Assembly: GCA_964399535.1 (NCBI GenBank) | Contig: CAYNRE010000005.1 | Span: 434,001 to 498,000 of the forward strand | From: CAYNRE01 sp964399535 | Lineage (GTDB): Bacteria; Planctomycetota; Planctomycetia; Pirellulales; CAYNRE01 | DNA: 64,000 bases | Direction of reading: 5' to 3' | Shown here: in pieces, positions 26,980-35,246 of the stretch | How positions within the stretch are numbered: the first letter of the stretch is position 1 | Layout: each line of letters opens with the position of its first letter | Notes under the pieces: generated by a model | Databases searched by the model: none | Seen by the model: only the letters and a program-made list of their open reading frames with translations | Told to the model about the DNA's origin: nothing | Program-made: the position numbers and the translations under genes

Positions 26980-27902
26980 TTCGACCGAGCCTCGACGAAT
27001 TGGGCCATGCCTGTCACAAGCCGGGCCATCCGCGGCTGGGTAGTTGGCTCGCGCGCCACGTGGGGCGACCCGCGGCCCTGCGCATCACCTGGGTCATCCT
27101 GCCCTGGGGTGTTTCGGCCCACGCCGCGACGCTCGCGGCCTGGGCCCTCGGCCTGGCCACGGCAACGCTGCTCTCGCTCGGTTCGCCCCGGGCCTGGCTG
27201 GCCGCAGCGGCGACAGGTTGGCTGTGGTACCTGGCCGACCATGTCGATGGCCAACTGGCCCGCTGGCACCGCAGCCCTTCGCTCGACGGCGCGCAGCTCG
27301 ACTACTGGATGCATCACAGCCTGGCCTGGGCCTGGCCGGTGGGGTTCTGTTTGGGCTTGGCTCGTGCCAGGCAAGACACGGCCTGGCTCGCCGCGGGCCT
27401 GATTTGGGCCACAGCCGCTCAGGTGGTGTCGCTCGAACACGATACCCGTTGGAAAGCCTTTGAACAGCGGCTCAAACGTCTGCGCGGCTGGCTCAGGGCT
27501 TGCGGCGGCGGCGGCGGACGGCCCGAGCCGCCCCCTCAGATACCTCGCTCCGCGCGCGGCCTGATCGGCTACCTGGCCCGCAAGTCGGGCGAGTCCGCGT
27601 TCCAACTCCTGGTGCTCAGCGTGCTGGCCGTGGGGAGCTGGGCCGCAAACGACTCTCGACTGTACTGGGCCGGCTATTGGGTCGTTGCTGCCGCGGTGGC
27701 GTCGGTGGTCTCGGCGGCTCGGGTGCTCTGGATTTCGCTTCAGCAGCAACGAACCGAGCAGGCATTCGCCCAGTGGTTCCAAGTGCCCGCCGGCTGGGAG
27801 CTCGTGTACCGCGACGGATGGTGGTATCTCGATCCTACCACGACCGCCGACCCGCCCCAGCCTGCCAACTTCGCCGAGCCTTCCCCGACGGTCTCGTCTT
27901 GA
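26976..27902 (+). CDS. CDP-alcohol phosphatidyltransferase family protein with D-to-H change in motif
   Basis: 308 residues from ATG 26976 (4-nt overlap with the flippase gene). Several membrane segments surround the family motif D-x2-D-G-x2-A-R-x8-G-x3-D-x3-D. Here it reads D88-HV-D91-G-QL-A-R...G105-AQL-D109-YWM-H113, so the fourth acidic residue, thought to be the catalytic base, is His. A long basic cytoplasmic loop (residues ~150-200) follows. These integral membrane enzymes transfer a phosphoalcohol from a CDP-alcohol to an acceptor alcohol, as in phospholipid synthesis. In a polysaccharide locus it may instead attach an alcohol-phosphate group to a glycan or lipid carrier. The His change may alter or abolish activity. 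Confidence 0.75.
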   Translation: MIRPSLDELGHACHKPGHPRLGSWLARHVGRPAALRITWVILPWGVSAHAATLAAWALGLATATLLSLGSPRAWLAAAATGWLWYLADHVDGQLARWHRSPSLDGAQLDYWMHHSLAWAWPVGFCLGLARARQDTAWLAAGLIWATAAQVVSLEHDTRWKAFEQRLKRLRGWLRACGGGGGRPEPPPQIPRSARGLIGYLARKSGESAFQLLVLSVLAVGSWAANDSRLYWAGYWVVAAAVASVVSAARVLWISLQQQRTEQAFAQWFQVPAGWELVYRDGWWYLDPTTTADPPQPANFAEPSPTVSS

Positions 27903-28050
27903 CCCTGGCCGAGTCGGCTGCCTATTGTGCTCCCCGCGCCGCGGTCGACCCAGGAGGGGACTCCGCCCGCGGCCTGGTGATTGCGCAGCGTCGTCGGTAG
28001 CGTCCACGGCGCGCGCCCAACACCATGTCTGGCGAAACGGAGTTCGCCTG

Positions 28051-29145
28051 GTGCACGCCGCTTTTGATGCCGAATTGCTGGTGCTGAACTTCAATGGCCG
28101 GGCCTTGCTCGAGCGCTGCCTTTCCAGCGTCTGCGAAGCGGCCCAGGCCAGCCGCTACCGCTGCCGGGTGCGGGTGATCGACAATTCGTCGACCGACGAT
28201 TCGCTCGATCTGTTGGAACGTCGCTTTGCCCACCTGGGCGTTTTGACCTGCCCGAACCGGGGCCTGGCTTCGTTCAACCTGGCCGCGGCCCAAAGCCGCG
28301 CGCCGGTCGTGGTGCTGCTGAACAACGACCTGGTGGTGCGCCGCGACTTTGTCGACCCGCTGCTGGCACCGCTCTTGGCAAGCCGCGAGCGCGATGAAAA
28401 CCTGTGGGCGACGGTGCCCCGGCTGTGGCGTGAAGATGGCCAAACTTACGAAGGGCAGCGGACCGCCGTTGCCTGGCGGTGGGGCCTGGTGCAAGCCACC
28501 TCGCACTTTCCCGGATACTCGGCCGGCGTTGCCTCGGCGGGCCCGACCGCTGCCGCCGGAGCAGCGCTGGCGGTCGACCGGGAGAAGTTTCTCAGCCTGG
28601 GGGGGTTCGACCGCCGGTACCTGCCCGGAGTTATCGAAGACCTGGACCTAGGCTACCGCGGGCACTGCCGCGGCTGGCGCATGGCGTATGTGCCGCAGTC
28701 GCAGGCCGTACACCTGGGCCGGGCCACGTTTGGCCCCCAGTTCGGCGACGCCGGCTGCCGTTACCTGGCTCTGCGCAACACACTGCTGTTTCAGTGGACC
28801 CATTTGCGACGGCCATCGCACGTCGCGCGCCAGTCGGCGGGGCTCGCGGCGCGAGCCCTGCGCGAGCTGGCCGCGGCACCGTTTCGACCCGCTGGAAACC
28901 GCTGGCAGTTCCTTCGCGCCCTGGCCGGCGCCTGGAAACTGTGGCGCCAGCACGGCTCCGCGCCCCGGATCCCGGGCAACGCGCTGGCCGAACGAAGCTT
29001 CTTCTCTCGGTTTTCTCCTCAGTCGATGTGCCGCCCGGCGGCCGCGACCCCAGGCCGCCTTGGCGCGGCCGGCGCTGAGCCCGCCGAAGCGAGCTGGACC
29101 AGCCGTGGGGCGGCCAACGGGCAACTTTCCCTGGGCAAGGCATGA
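28051..29145 (+). CDS. Glycosyltransferase family 2 (rhamnosyltransferase-like)
   Basis: 364 residues from GTG 28051, with GGAG 8 nt upstream. It is a GT-A enzyme: LLVLNFNGRALLERCLSSV, VIDNSSTDDSLDLL, PNRGLASFNLAAAQS, VVLLNNDLVV (the DxD-equivalent as NND), then TAAAGAALAVDREKFLSLGGFD and IEDLDLGYRGHCRGWRM, the acceptor-site ED region. This block order matches the WbbL/RfbF rhamnosyltransferase-like group. It acts at the cytoplasmic face. A 148-nt spacer precedes it, and it begins a new chain of genes joined by ATGA overlaps (29142, 29912, 30907). The C-terminal ~60 residues are low in motif content and basic. Confidence 0.85.
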   Translation: MHAAFDAELLVLNFNGRALLERCLSSVCEAAQASRYRCRVRVIDNSSTDDSLDLLERRFAHLGVLTCPNRGLASFNLAAAQSRAPVVVLLNNDLVVRRDFVDPLLAPLLASRERDENLWATVPRLWREDGQTYEGQRTAVAWRWGLVQATSHFPGYSAGVASAGPTAAAGAALAVDREKFLSLGGFDRRYLPGVIEDLDLGYRGHCRGWRMAYVPQSQAVHLGRATFGPQFGDAGCRYLALRNTLLFQWTHLRRPSHVARQSAGLAARALRELAAAPFRPAGNRWQFLRALAGAWKLWRQHGSAPRIPGNALAERSFFSRFSPQSMCRPAAATPGRLGAAGAEPAEASWTSRGAANGQLSLGKA

Positions 29146-29915
29146 TCGAATTCGTCGCGGCGCCGGTCGTGGCCCCTCTCAGGCCGAATGGGTATTCGGC
29201 CGAGCGGTCGCGCGCGCCGCGGGCCGATTGGCTCGCGGCCGAACGCCGGTTGGCCCGCCGCCATCCGCTGGGGCGCTGGTACCTGGTGCCGGTGGCAAGT
29301 TGGTTTACAGCGCGGTTGGCCCGCACTCGCTGCCGGCCGAACCAGGTGACCCTGTTCGGATTGCTTTCAGCCGCCCTGGCCGCGGCCCTGGTGGTCGGGT
29401 TGGACGACCCCCGCTGGGCCGCGGCGGCCGCGCTGGTGGCATACGCCCTCTGCGACCGCATCGATGGCCAGCTTGCCCGGTTGCAGGGAACCGCCAGTCG
29501 GGCCGGCGCGTGGATCGACGCTCAAGTCGACGAGCTGGTCGACCTGGGACTACATGCCGCCCTGGCCGCGCGGGCAGCGGCCGACCTTGGCGCCTCGTGG
29601 CCATGGTGCCTGTGGGCCCTTTTCGCCACGAGCAAGTACTTGCTGATAACCGGCATCGACGGGCAAGAACGCCTCGCGCCGTGCTCAACGTCCGAGGGTG
29701 CCAGCGTTCCGGGTACCGGGATCGGCACCCTCACGCTGCTCCGCCGGCTTTGGCATCTGCCGGGCAACGCCGACCTGCGGCTCCACGCCCTGATCGTGGC
29801 CTGTCTAACGGGCTACGGTCTGGTGGAACTGGGGCTGGTCGCCGGCTACTACGCCCTACGCTCGGCGGCGCGCTGGGTATGGGTTCCGCGCCGGCTCGCG
29901 GGAGGCGCGCGATGA
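29142..29915 (+). CDS. CDP-alcohol phosphatidyltransferase family protein
   Basis: 257 residues, ATG overlapping the previous stop by 4 nt. The full motif is present: D105-RI-D108-G-QL-A-R-x8-G122-AWI-D126-AQV-D130, with all four acidic residues. Hydrophobic segments flank it (VTLFGLLSAALAAALVVGL; HAALAARAAADL), consistent with a six-helix membrane enzyme. Compared with the paralogue at 26976-27902 it keeps the canonical last Asp. It stands between two glycosyltransferase genes, so its CDP-alcohol probably supplies a phospho-linked substituent or lipid anchor of the surface polymer rather than bulk phospholipid (inference). Confidence 0.88.
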   Translation: MIEFVAAPVVAPLRPNGYSAERSRAPRADWLAAERRLARRHPLGRWYLVPVASWFTARLARTRCRPNQVTLFGLLSAALAAALVVGLDDPRWAAAAALVAYALCDRIDGQLARLQGTASRAGAWIDAQVDELVDLGLHAALAARAAADLGASWPWCLWALFATSKYLLITGIDGQERLAPCSTSEGASVPGTGIGTLTLLRRLWHLPGNADLRLHALIVACLTGYGLVELGLVAGYYALRSAARWVWVPRRLAGGAR

Positions 29916-30910
29916 CATCGCTCCCCACGGGAAATCGCCTCACCCCCGGGCCCGAATCTCGGCCCACTCTGACGGCCGCGCTCGTGGTTCAAAACGAGGC
30001 GACGCACCTGAGTCAATTGCTGCCCCGGCTGCGCTGGGCCGACGAGGTCCTAGTGGTCGACGGAGGTTCGTCCGACGCCACCGCGACGGTTGCGCGGGAA
30101 CTGGGCGCGCGGGTGGTCGCCAGGCCGTTCGATCATTTCGCCGCGCAGCGCAATTTCGGCCACCGCCTGGCCCAGGGAGACTGGCTGCTCTGGATCGACG
30201 CCGACGAGCGCCCCCAGCGGGGTCTGGAAGACGAGCTTCGCCGGGTCATGGTCAACCCCCGGGCGGCCGCCTACCGAGTGCCTATCCGCAGCCGTATTTT
30301 CGGCCGCCGGCTGCGGTTCAGCGGCACGCAGGGAGACCGGCCCGTGCGATTCATGCGGCGCGACGCGGGCACCTGGGTCGGCAATGTTCACGAAGCGTTT
30401 CTGCTGCGCGCTGATTTCCCCGGCCGCGGCGTTGGTCAGCTGCGCTGTGGACTAGACCATGAAACCTTGCCTGAAATCGCCGCGTTTCTGGCCAAGATGC
30501 ACCGCTACACCCAGATGGCGGCCCTGGCTCGGGTCGCGGCCCAGCGACCGCCGCGGAAGCGCGATCGCTGGTGGGCCCCCTGCCGCGAAGTGTTTCGCCG
30601 CTTAATCTGGAAGCACGGTTGGCTCGACGGCCCCCAGGGCTGGCTCTTCTGTGGCCTGAGCGGCCTTTCCGAATGGGTGCTGGCCGAACGGCATGCCCGC
30701 TACTGGGCCGAGCGACAAACCGCGGACCCTCATCGCGACCTGCCGGCCGACGCGGTCTGGTTCGCTCGTTGGCGGGCCGATCTACGCCAGGTTCATACCC
30801 GGTTGGCCAGCCGCTTGGCGCCACAAGCAATGGCGCAACCAAACGCCGAACCAGATTTGGCGACCCGCCGGTTCGGCCGGGTGGGCCTGCCGGGGGAGGG
30901 GCACCGATGA
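29912..30910 (+). CDS. Glycosyltransferase family 2, WaaE/KdtX-like
   Basis: 332 residues from ATG 29912 (4-nt overlap). Blocks: TAALVVQNEATHLSQLLPRL, RWADEVLVVDGGSSDAT, FAAQRNFGHRLAQGDWLLWIDADER with the DAD metal site, then FGRRLRFSGTQGDRPVRFMRR and NVHEAF. Lys/Arg-rich segments (RPPRKRDRW) suggest binding to the membrane surface, and an amphipathic region follows near WLFCGLSGLSEWVL. The arrangement matches LPS core beta-glucosyltransferases of the WaaE/KdtX group. It is the third gene of an overlapping chain and is followed by the deacetylase gene, again with 4-nt overlap. Confidence 0.88.
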   Translation: MTSLPTGNRLTPGPESRPTLTAALVVQNEATHLSQLLPRLRWADEVLVVDGGSSDATATVARELGARVVARPFDHFAAQRNFGHRLAQGDWLLWIDADERPQRGLEDELRRVMVNPRAAAYRVPIRSRIFGRRLRFSGTQGDRPVRFMRRDAGTWVGNVHEAFLLRADFPGRGVGQLRCGLDHETLPEIAAFLAKMHRYTQMAALARVAAQRPPRKRDRWWAPCREVFRRLIWKHGWLDGPQGWLFCGLSGLSEWVLAERHARYWAERQTADPHRDLPADAVWFARWRADLRQVHTRLASRLAPQAMAQPNAEPDLATRRFGRVGLPGEGHR

Positions 30911-32394
30911 ACGGCCCCCTACCCGAAAACTCGCTGCCGCTCTTGCCGCTGGTGCTGGGAAGCGTACCCCCCGGCTTGCGCATGGCGCTGGCCCAGGAAG
31001 GCGTTCCCACGGTCGAGGCCGATCGAGGCTTGCCAGGCGGGAAATTCTTCCTCTTCGATTCGCTGACCGCCGAGCCGGGCGAGTTGGCCCAGGGGCAAGT
31101 GCCCCTCGACGTGGCGCCGCTTCGGGCCGGCCCGGGCCCCGACCCGTTCGTCGCGTTGGTCGACCGCCAGTCGACCCGCCGCTGGTGGCAACTAGGTCCC
31201 TGGCGGGTGAGCGAGGAAGTTGCCCGGTTCGACAAGCGGCAGATCCGCCGCCGGCTGATGGACGAATTGCGGGGCCGGCTGGAGCAACTGGGAGGGATTT
31301 GGCTTCGGGTTGGTCCCTACCCGTTTCCCTTTCGCAGTGTGTTCAACCTGCGGCTGGATCACGACGATTTCGACGCCGCGGATTTCGATCGCCTGCTGAC
31401 GGCGATCGACGGTCGCGAACGATCGACCAGCCACTTTATTTGCGGTTCGACCCATCACGACCAGTTCGAGGCGCTCCAGCGGCTGCGCGGCTTGGATGTG
31501 GGCTCGCACGGCTACTGGCACCACACCTACCACGACCCGGCCGAGAACCTGCGCAATGTGCGGCGGGGCATGGAAGTGCTCCAGGCCGCGGGAATCACTC
31601 CCTCGGGATTCGTGGCCCCCGGCGGGCGATTCAACGCCGGCCTCCAAGGCGTGCTCGACCAGTTGGCGGTGAGCCACAGTTCGGAATTCGCCCTGGCCTA
31701 CGACGATTGGCCCTTCTTTCCCACTGGCTCACAGGTCCTGCAGTTGCCGGTGCACCCGATTTGTCTGGGCTTGTTTCTCGAAGCTGCCCGCGGACCGCTC
31801 GTGCCCCCGGGTTCCGGGCCCCTCGAAGCCGCCCAGGCCGCGGCCCAGCACCTGGCCCAAGCCGTTCAAGCCAAGTATCGGGCGGGCGAGCCGATTCTGC
31901 TCTACGGACATCCCGACAAACGGCTGGGCCGCTACCCGCAGGTGATCGAGGCCGTGTACTCGGCGGTCGGCGAGTGTGGCTCGCTCTGGGCAACCACGCT
32001 CAGCCAATGGAACGATTGGTGGCGCCTGCGCTCGGCCGTAAAGCTTGCCGTGTGGGCCGAGCGCGACGGCTACCGCGCTACGGCCGAGGGGCTGCCCGCA
32101 AGGTTTCCCGTGGCGGTTGAATTCTGGCGCGACCAGCACGTCGCGGTGATGCCTGTCCGGGCGGCGCAGTGGAGCTTTGCTCCCTCGGCCTTGGCGTACC
32201 TGCGTCGTCCCGATCAACCTCCGACGCTGCCAGTACGGATCGACGGGGCCCATCGGGCGGTCGCTCCTGCGCAACCCATTCGGCAGCGGCTCAAGCGTTG
32301 GCTCGACTGGGAAAAGGCGACCCCGCTCGACGAAATCCCCCGCGACACGGTCCGTGGATGGCTCAAACACCGGCTGCGAACCTGGCGAAAGTAG
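30907..32394 (+). CDS. Polysaccharide deacetylase-like protein (NodB homology)
   Basis: 495 residues from ATG 30907. The NodB-type core starts near 145: motif 1 is N-L-R-L-D151-H-D-D-F, motif 2 is S200-H-G-Y-W-H-H-T-Y-H209-D, and the substrate-groove motif is FVAPGGRFN near 238. In the family, motif 1 Asp residues and motif 2 His residues bind Zn and catalyse removal of N- or O-acetyl groups from chitin, peptidoglycan or other amino sugars. Motif 2 here differs from the classic H-S/T-x-x-H. The N-terminal ~130 residues and C-terminal ~130 residues are extra domains without recognisable motifs. No signal peptide is visible, which is unusual for these enzymes; it may act on a cytoplasmic intermediate. 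Confidence 0.75.
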   Translation: MNGPLPENSLPLLPLVLGSVPPGLRMALAQEGVPTVEADRGLPGGKFFLFDSLTAEPGELAQGQVPLDVAPLRAGPGPDPFVALVDRQSTRRWWQLGPWRVSEEVARFDKRQIRRRLMDELRGRLEQLGGIWLRVGPYPFPFRSVFNLRLDHDDFDAADFDRLLTAIDGRERSTSHFICGSTHHDQFEALQRLRGLDVGSHGYWHHTYHDPAENLRNVRRGMEVLQAAGITPSGFVAPGGRFNAGLQGVLDQLAVSHSSEFALAYDDWPFFPTGSQVLQLPVHPICLGLFLEAARGPLVPPGSGPLEAAQAAAQHLAQAVQAKYRAGEPILLYGHPDKRLGRYPQVIEAVYSAVGECGSLWATTLSQWNDWWRLRSAVKLAVWAERDGYRATAEGLPARFPVAVEFWRDQHVAVMPVRAAQWSFAPSALAYLRRPDQPPTLPVRIDGAHRAVAPAQPIRQRLKRWLDWEKATPLDEIPRDTVRGWLKHRLRTWRK

Positions 32395-32469
32395 GCCGGC
32401 CGAGCTGCGACCCCGATCGTGAATTGCCCGCTGATCCAATCAACCGCTTGCAGACCGAGTGCCCCGACC

Positions 32470-33621
32470 ATGACCCCCGCGCAGGCGACCACCGAACTAC
32501 CCCTCGGCCACCCGCTGGCGACGGTCCGCGCGGGTTGCTCCGACCGCGGGGCGAAACCAGCCCTTGGGCTCCGGCAGGCTACGGCCCTCCCTCGGGTGCG
32601 CCTGGCCGGCCGGCTCACGGCGCTCGAGGCGCCCGGCGGGGGCGAGGTTCAACTCGAGGCCCTTGCCCGCGGGCTGGCCGAACAAGGGCTCGACGCCCGA
32701 CCGTGGCGCCCCTGGAGCGACGATTGGCAAAGTTTCGACGTGCTGCATTTGGTCGGTAGCGCGCCCGAAATGATTCCCTTGGCCGAGGCTGCCCGCCGCC
32801 AGGGCATTCGCGTCGTTGTTTCGCCCGTTGCCTGGTTCAGTTGGCGAAGCGCCTGGGGAGAAGCGCGGTCGGCGGCCGTGCGGCTGCGGGCCTTGAGCGG
32901 ACTTGCGCTGCGGCACGCATTTCCTCGCCTGGGGACCTGGCGCGACCGGCTCTATCATCTGGCCGATCGGCTGCTGCCCAACTCCTGGGCCGAGGCCCGG
33001 CAGCTCGAACGGCTGTTTCGCGTACCGGTGGAGCGCATCCGGGTGGTGCCCAATGGGGCCGACCCTCGGTTGGCCCTGGCGCGGCCCGAAGCCTTCACGG
33101 CCCAGTACCTGCCGCGGGGGTTCGTGCTGCTGGCTGGCCGAATCGAGCCCCGCAAGAACCAGCTCGCCGTGCTACGCGCTTTGCACGGCAGCGGGCACCG
33201 CACCGTGGTGCTGGGCGACGCGGTGCCCGGCCACGCCGCCTACGCGCGGGCCTGCCGCGAGGCGGCCGACGCCGACACGCTGTTCTTGCCAAGGCTCGCG
33301 CCGCGCGACCCGCGCTTGGCCGGAGCCCTAGCCGCCGCGGGCTGTCTGGCGCTGGTGAGCTGGTTTGAGACCCCCGGCCTGGTGGCGCTCGAAGCCGGTC
33401 TGTGTGGCACGCCACTGGTGCTGACGCCGCACGGGGCAACTCGGGAATATTTCGGCCGGCACGCCCAGTACGCTGCGCCCAACGACCTGGCCGGCATCCG
33501 CCGGGCGGTCGAGACCCAGCTTGGCCGCGGACGCGATCCGGAACTGGCCGCGCACGTGCGAGCCTATTTCACCTGGCCCCAGGTGGCCCTGGCCACGCGA
33601 GAAGCCTATGCGTCGTTATAG
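32470..33621 (+). CDS. Glycosyltransferase family 4
   Basis: 383 residues if started at ATG 32470; GTG 32419 would add 17 residues. No strong ribosome binding site decides it. GT-B fold: an N-terminal domain with GGGEVQLEALARGLAEQGL, a linker with LLPNSWAEARQLERLF, then the donor domain with RVVPNGADPRLAL, FVLLAGRIEPRKNQLAVLRAL, and the E-x7-E-like region SWFETPGLVALEAGLCGTPLVLT. This is a retaining transferase of the GT4 type, acting on a lipid-linked glycan at the cytoplasmic side. It starts 75 nt after the deacetylase gene and its end overlaps the GT9 gene by 14 nt. Confidence 0.88.
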   Translation: MTPAQATTELPLGHPLATVRAGCSDRGAKPALGLRQATALPRVRLAGRLTALEAPGGGEVQLEALARGLAEQGLDARPWRPWSDDWQSFDVLHLVGSAPEMIPLAEAARRQGIRVVVSPVAWFSWRSAWGEARSAAVRLRALSGLALRHAFPRLGTWRDRLYHLADRLLPNSWAEARQLERLFRVPVERIRVVPNGADPRLALARPEAFTAQYLPRGFVLLAGRIEPRKNQLAVLRALHGSGHRTVVLGDAVPGHAAYARACREAADADTLFLPRLAPRDPRLAGALAAAGCLALVSWFETPGLVALEAGLCGTPLVLTPHGATREYFGRHAQYAAPNDLAGIRRAVETQLGRGRDPELAAHVRAYFTWPQVALATREAYASL

Positions 33622-34969
33622 CGATGCCCCCACCCCCGCGGCGCAGCGAGCCCCGCGCCAGAGCGGGCCGTTGAGCCGGTACCGCTATGTGCGGCTGCGC
33701 TGGCGGCTGCTGTTTGCCCTGCTCGATGCCCTGGGGGCCTGGCTTGTCCGCCGCCGGGCCAGGGGCGCGGGCGAGGCCGCCCGCCAAGCCCTGTTGGCCG
33801 AGCCGCGATCGATCCTGCTGGTGCAGCTGGACCATTTGGGCGATGCCGTCATTTCGCTGGTCATGCTGCCGGCGCTTCGGCGGCGGTACCCCAGGGCATC
33901 GATCGAGGTGCTGACCGGCGCCTGGAACAGCGAATTGTTCCGCGCCTGCCCCGAAGTGGATTGCGTACACGTGTCCCGGTTCAATCGTTTCGCGCGCCGG
34001 GGAAACGCCTGGTGGATGCTGGGCATCGCCTGGTGGGGCTGGAAGTTGCGGGCAAGGCGCTTCGATTGGGCCGTCGACGTGCGGGGAGAGTTTCCCCTGG
34101 CGCTGCTGCTCTGGATGACCGGTGCCCGGCGGCGGTTCGGTTGGGATGCCGGAGGGGGGGGGTTCTTGCTCACCGACAGCCCCGTGTTCGTGGCGGGCCG
34201 TCCGGAGCTCGAATCGCGCTGGGCCCTGCTGGCCGAAATGGGCCTTTCGCCGCGGTCGGCCGCGCGCCGGTCGAACCCCAGTTTCAGCCCCGATCGGGCC
34301 ACGCGCGAGCGCATCGGACGGGAGCTGGCCTGCGCCCGTCAAGGCAAGCGTCCGCTGTTGGTTGTTCATATTGGTGCCGGAACGGCGGCCAAGCGCTGGC
34401 CGGTCGGGCACTGGCGCGAGTTAATCTGCCGGCTGCTCGTCGAGCATGGACCGCGAGTCATCCTGGTCGGAGACCAATCCGACCGCAAAGCCGCCGGCCA
34501 AATCCTGGCCGGGGTTCCCTCGGAAAGCGTCTGGAACTGGTGCGGCCGGCTCAACATCGTGGAACTGGCCGCCACGCTCGAGGGAGCCGATCTGCTGATC
34601 GGCGCCGATTCGGGCCCGGCCCACCTGGCCGCCGCCGTGGGCACCCCCGTAGTGGCCCTCTTCAGCGGCACCAACGATGCCCAACAGTGGCGGCCCCAAG
34701 GCGCGCCGGTGCTCGTGGTCCGACACGCCGTGGCGTGCAGCCCCTGTCACCGCACTCGCTGCCCCTGGGCCGATCACCCCTGCATGCAGCAACTTACGCC
34801 CGAGGCGGTCGCCCGGGCGGTTGGCCGCAGCCCTTGGCGATGGTCGCGGCAAGCGCCCCTTTCGGAAACCGAGCGTGTCGCCGCTCGAAACGCCCTGGAG
34901 CGGTTCGACGAGCGATCGCGCGAGCGAGAACGAACCGGAGACGAACGCCATGATCGCCCGCTGGTCTGA
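33608..34969 (+). CDS. Glycosyltransferase family 9 (heptosyltransferase-like)
   Basis: 453 residues from ATG 33608. GT9 marks: SILLVQLDHLGDAVISLVMLPAL at the N-domain (membrane-near acceptor site), YPRASIEVLTGAWNS, DWAVDVRGEFPLALLL, then in the C-domain VVHIGAGTAAKRWPVGHWREL (donor phosphate site), VILVGDQSD, WCGRLNIVELAATLEGADLLIGADSGPAHLAAAVGTPVVALFSGTND. The last segment has CSPCHRTRCPW-x6-C, a Cys-rich tail often seen in WaaF-like enzymes. An ADP-heptose-like donor is usual in the family, but the sugar here is unknown. It overlaps the preceding GT4 gene and the following small membrane protein gene. Confidence 0.88.
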   Translation: MRRYSDAPTPAAQRAPRQSGPLSRYRYVRLRWRLLFALLDALGAWLVRRRARGAGEAARQALLAEPRSILLVQLDHLGDAVISLVMLPALRRRYPRASIEVLTGAWNSELFRACPEVDCVHVSRFNRFARRGNAWWMLGIAWWGWKLRARRFDWAVDVRGEFPLALLLWMTGARRRFGWDAGGGGFLLTDSPVFVAGRPELESRWALLAEMGLSPRSAARRSNPSFSPDRATRERIGRELACARQGKRPLLVVHIGAGTAAKRWPVGHWRELICRLLVEHGPRVILVGDQSDRKAAGQILAGVPSESVWNWCGRLNIVELAATLEGADLLIGADSGPAHLAAAVGTPVVALFSGTNDAQQWRPQGAPVLVVRHAVACSPCHRTRCPWADHPCMQQLTPEAVARAVGRSPWRWSRQAPLSETERVAARNALERFDERSRERERTGDERHDRPLV

Positions 34970-35168
34970 CGAAACGCCTCGCGCGACCACCACCGACCCG
35001 CGGCTGAGACACGCCCGGCGGGCCGTGGCCGATATGGTGCTGCCCCCCCGTCGGCTGCCGCAACCCGCGCCCCCCGCGGTGGGGCGCGGATGGGCCTGGT
35101 TGGCCGCCGGCTGGATGCTACTCGTGGCCCTGGCCTATGCGGCGGCAACCTGGCGCGGGATGGGTTAG
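34950..35168 (+). CDS. Small single-helix membrane protein
   Basis: 72 residues, starting at ATG 34950 inside the last 20 nt of the GT9 gene. GGAG lies 9 nt upstream. The N-terminal half is polar and Arg/Pro-rich; one transmembrane helix spans ~50-68 (WAWLAAGWMLLVALAYAAA). I recognise no family. Overlap with the GT9 gene implies translational coupling, so it may be a small partner of the GT9 enzyme or of the GT39-like membrane protein encoded 78 nt later. Confidence 0.55.
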   Translation: MIARWSDETPRATTTDPRLRHARRAVADMVLPPRRLPQPAPPAVGRGWAWLAAGWMLLVALAYAAATWRGMG

Positions 35169-35246
35169 TTCGGACGGCGCGGTCGGCGCTGGCCCAGCGG
35201 CCTGCTTCACTCGGCAAAACCACCGGCGGAAAGAAAACGAGCTCTC

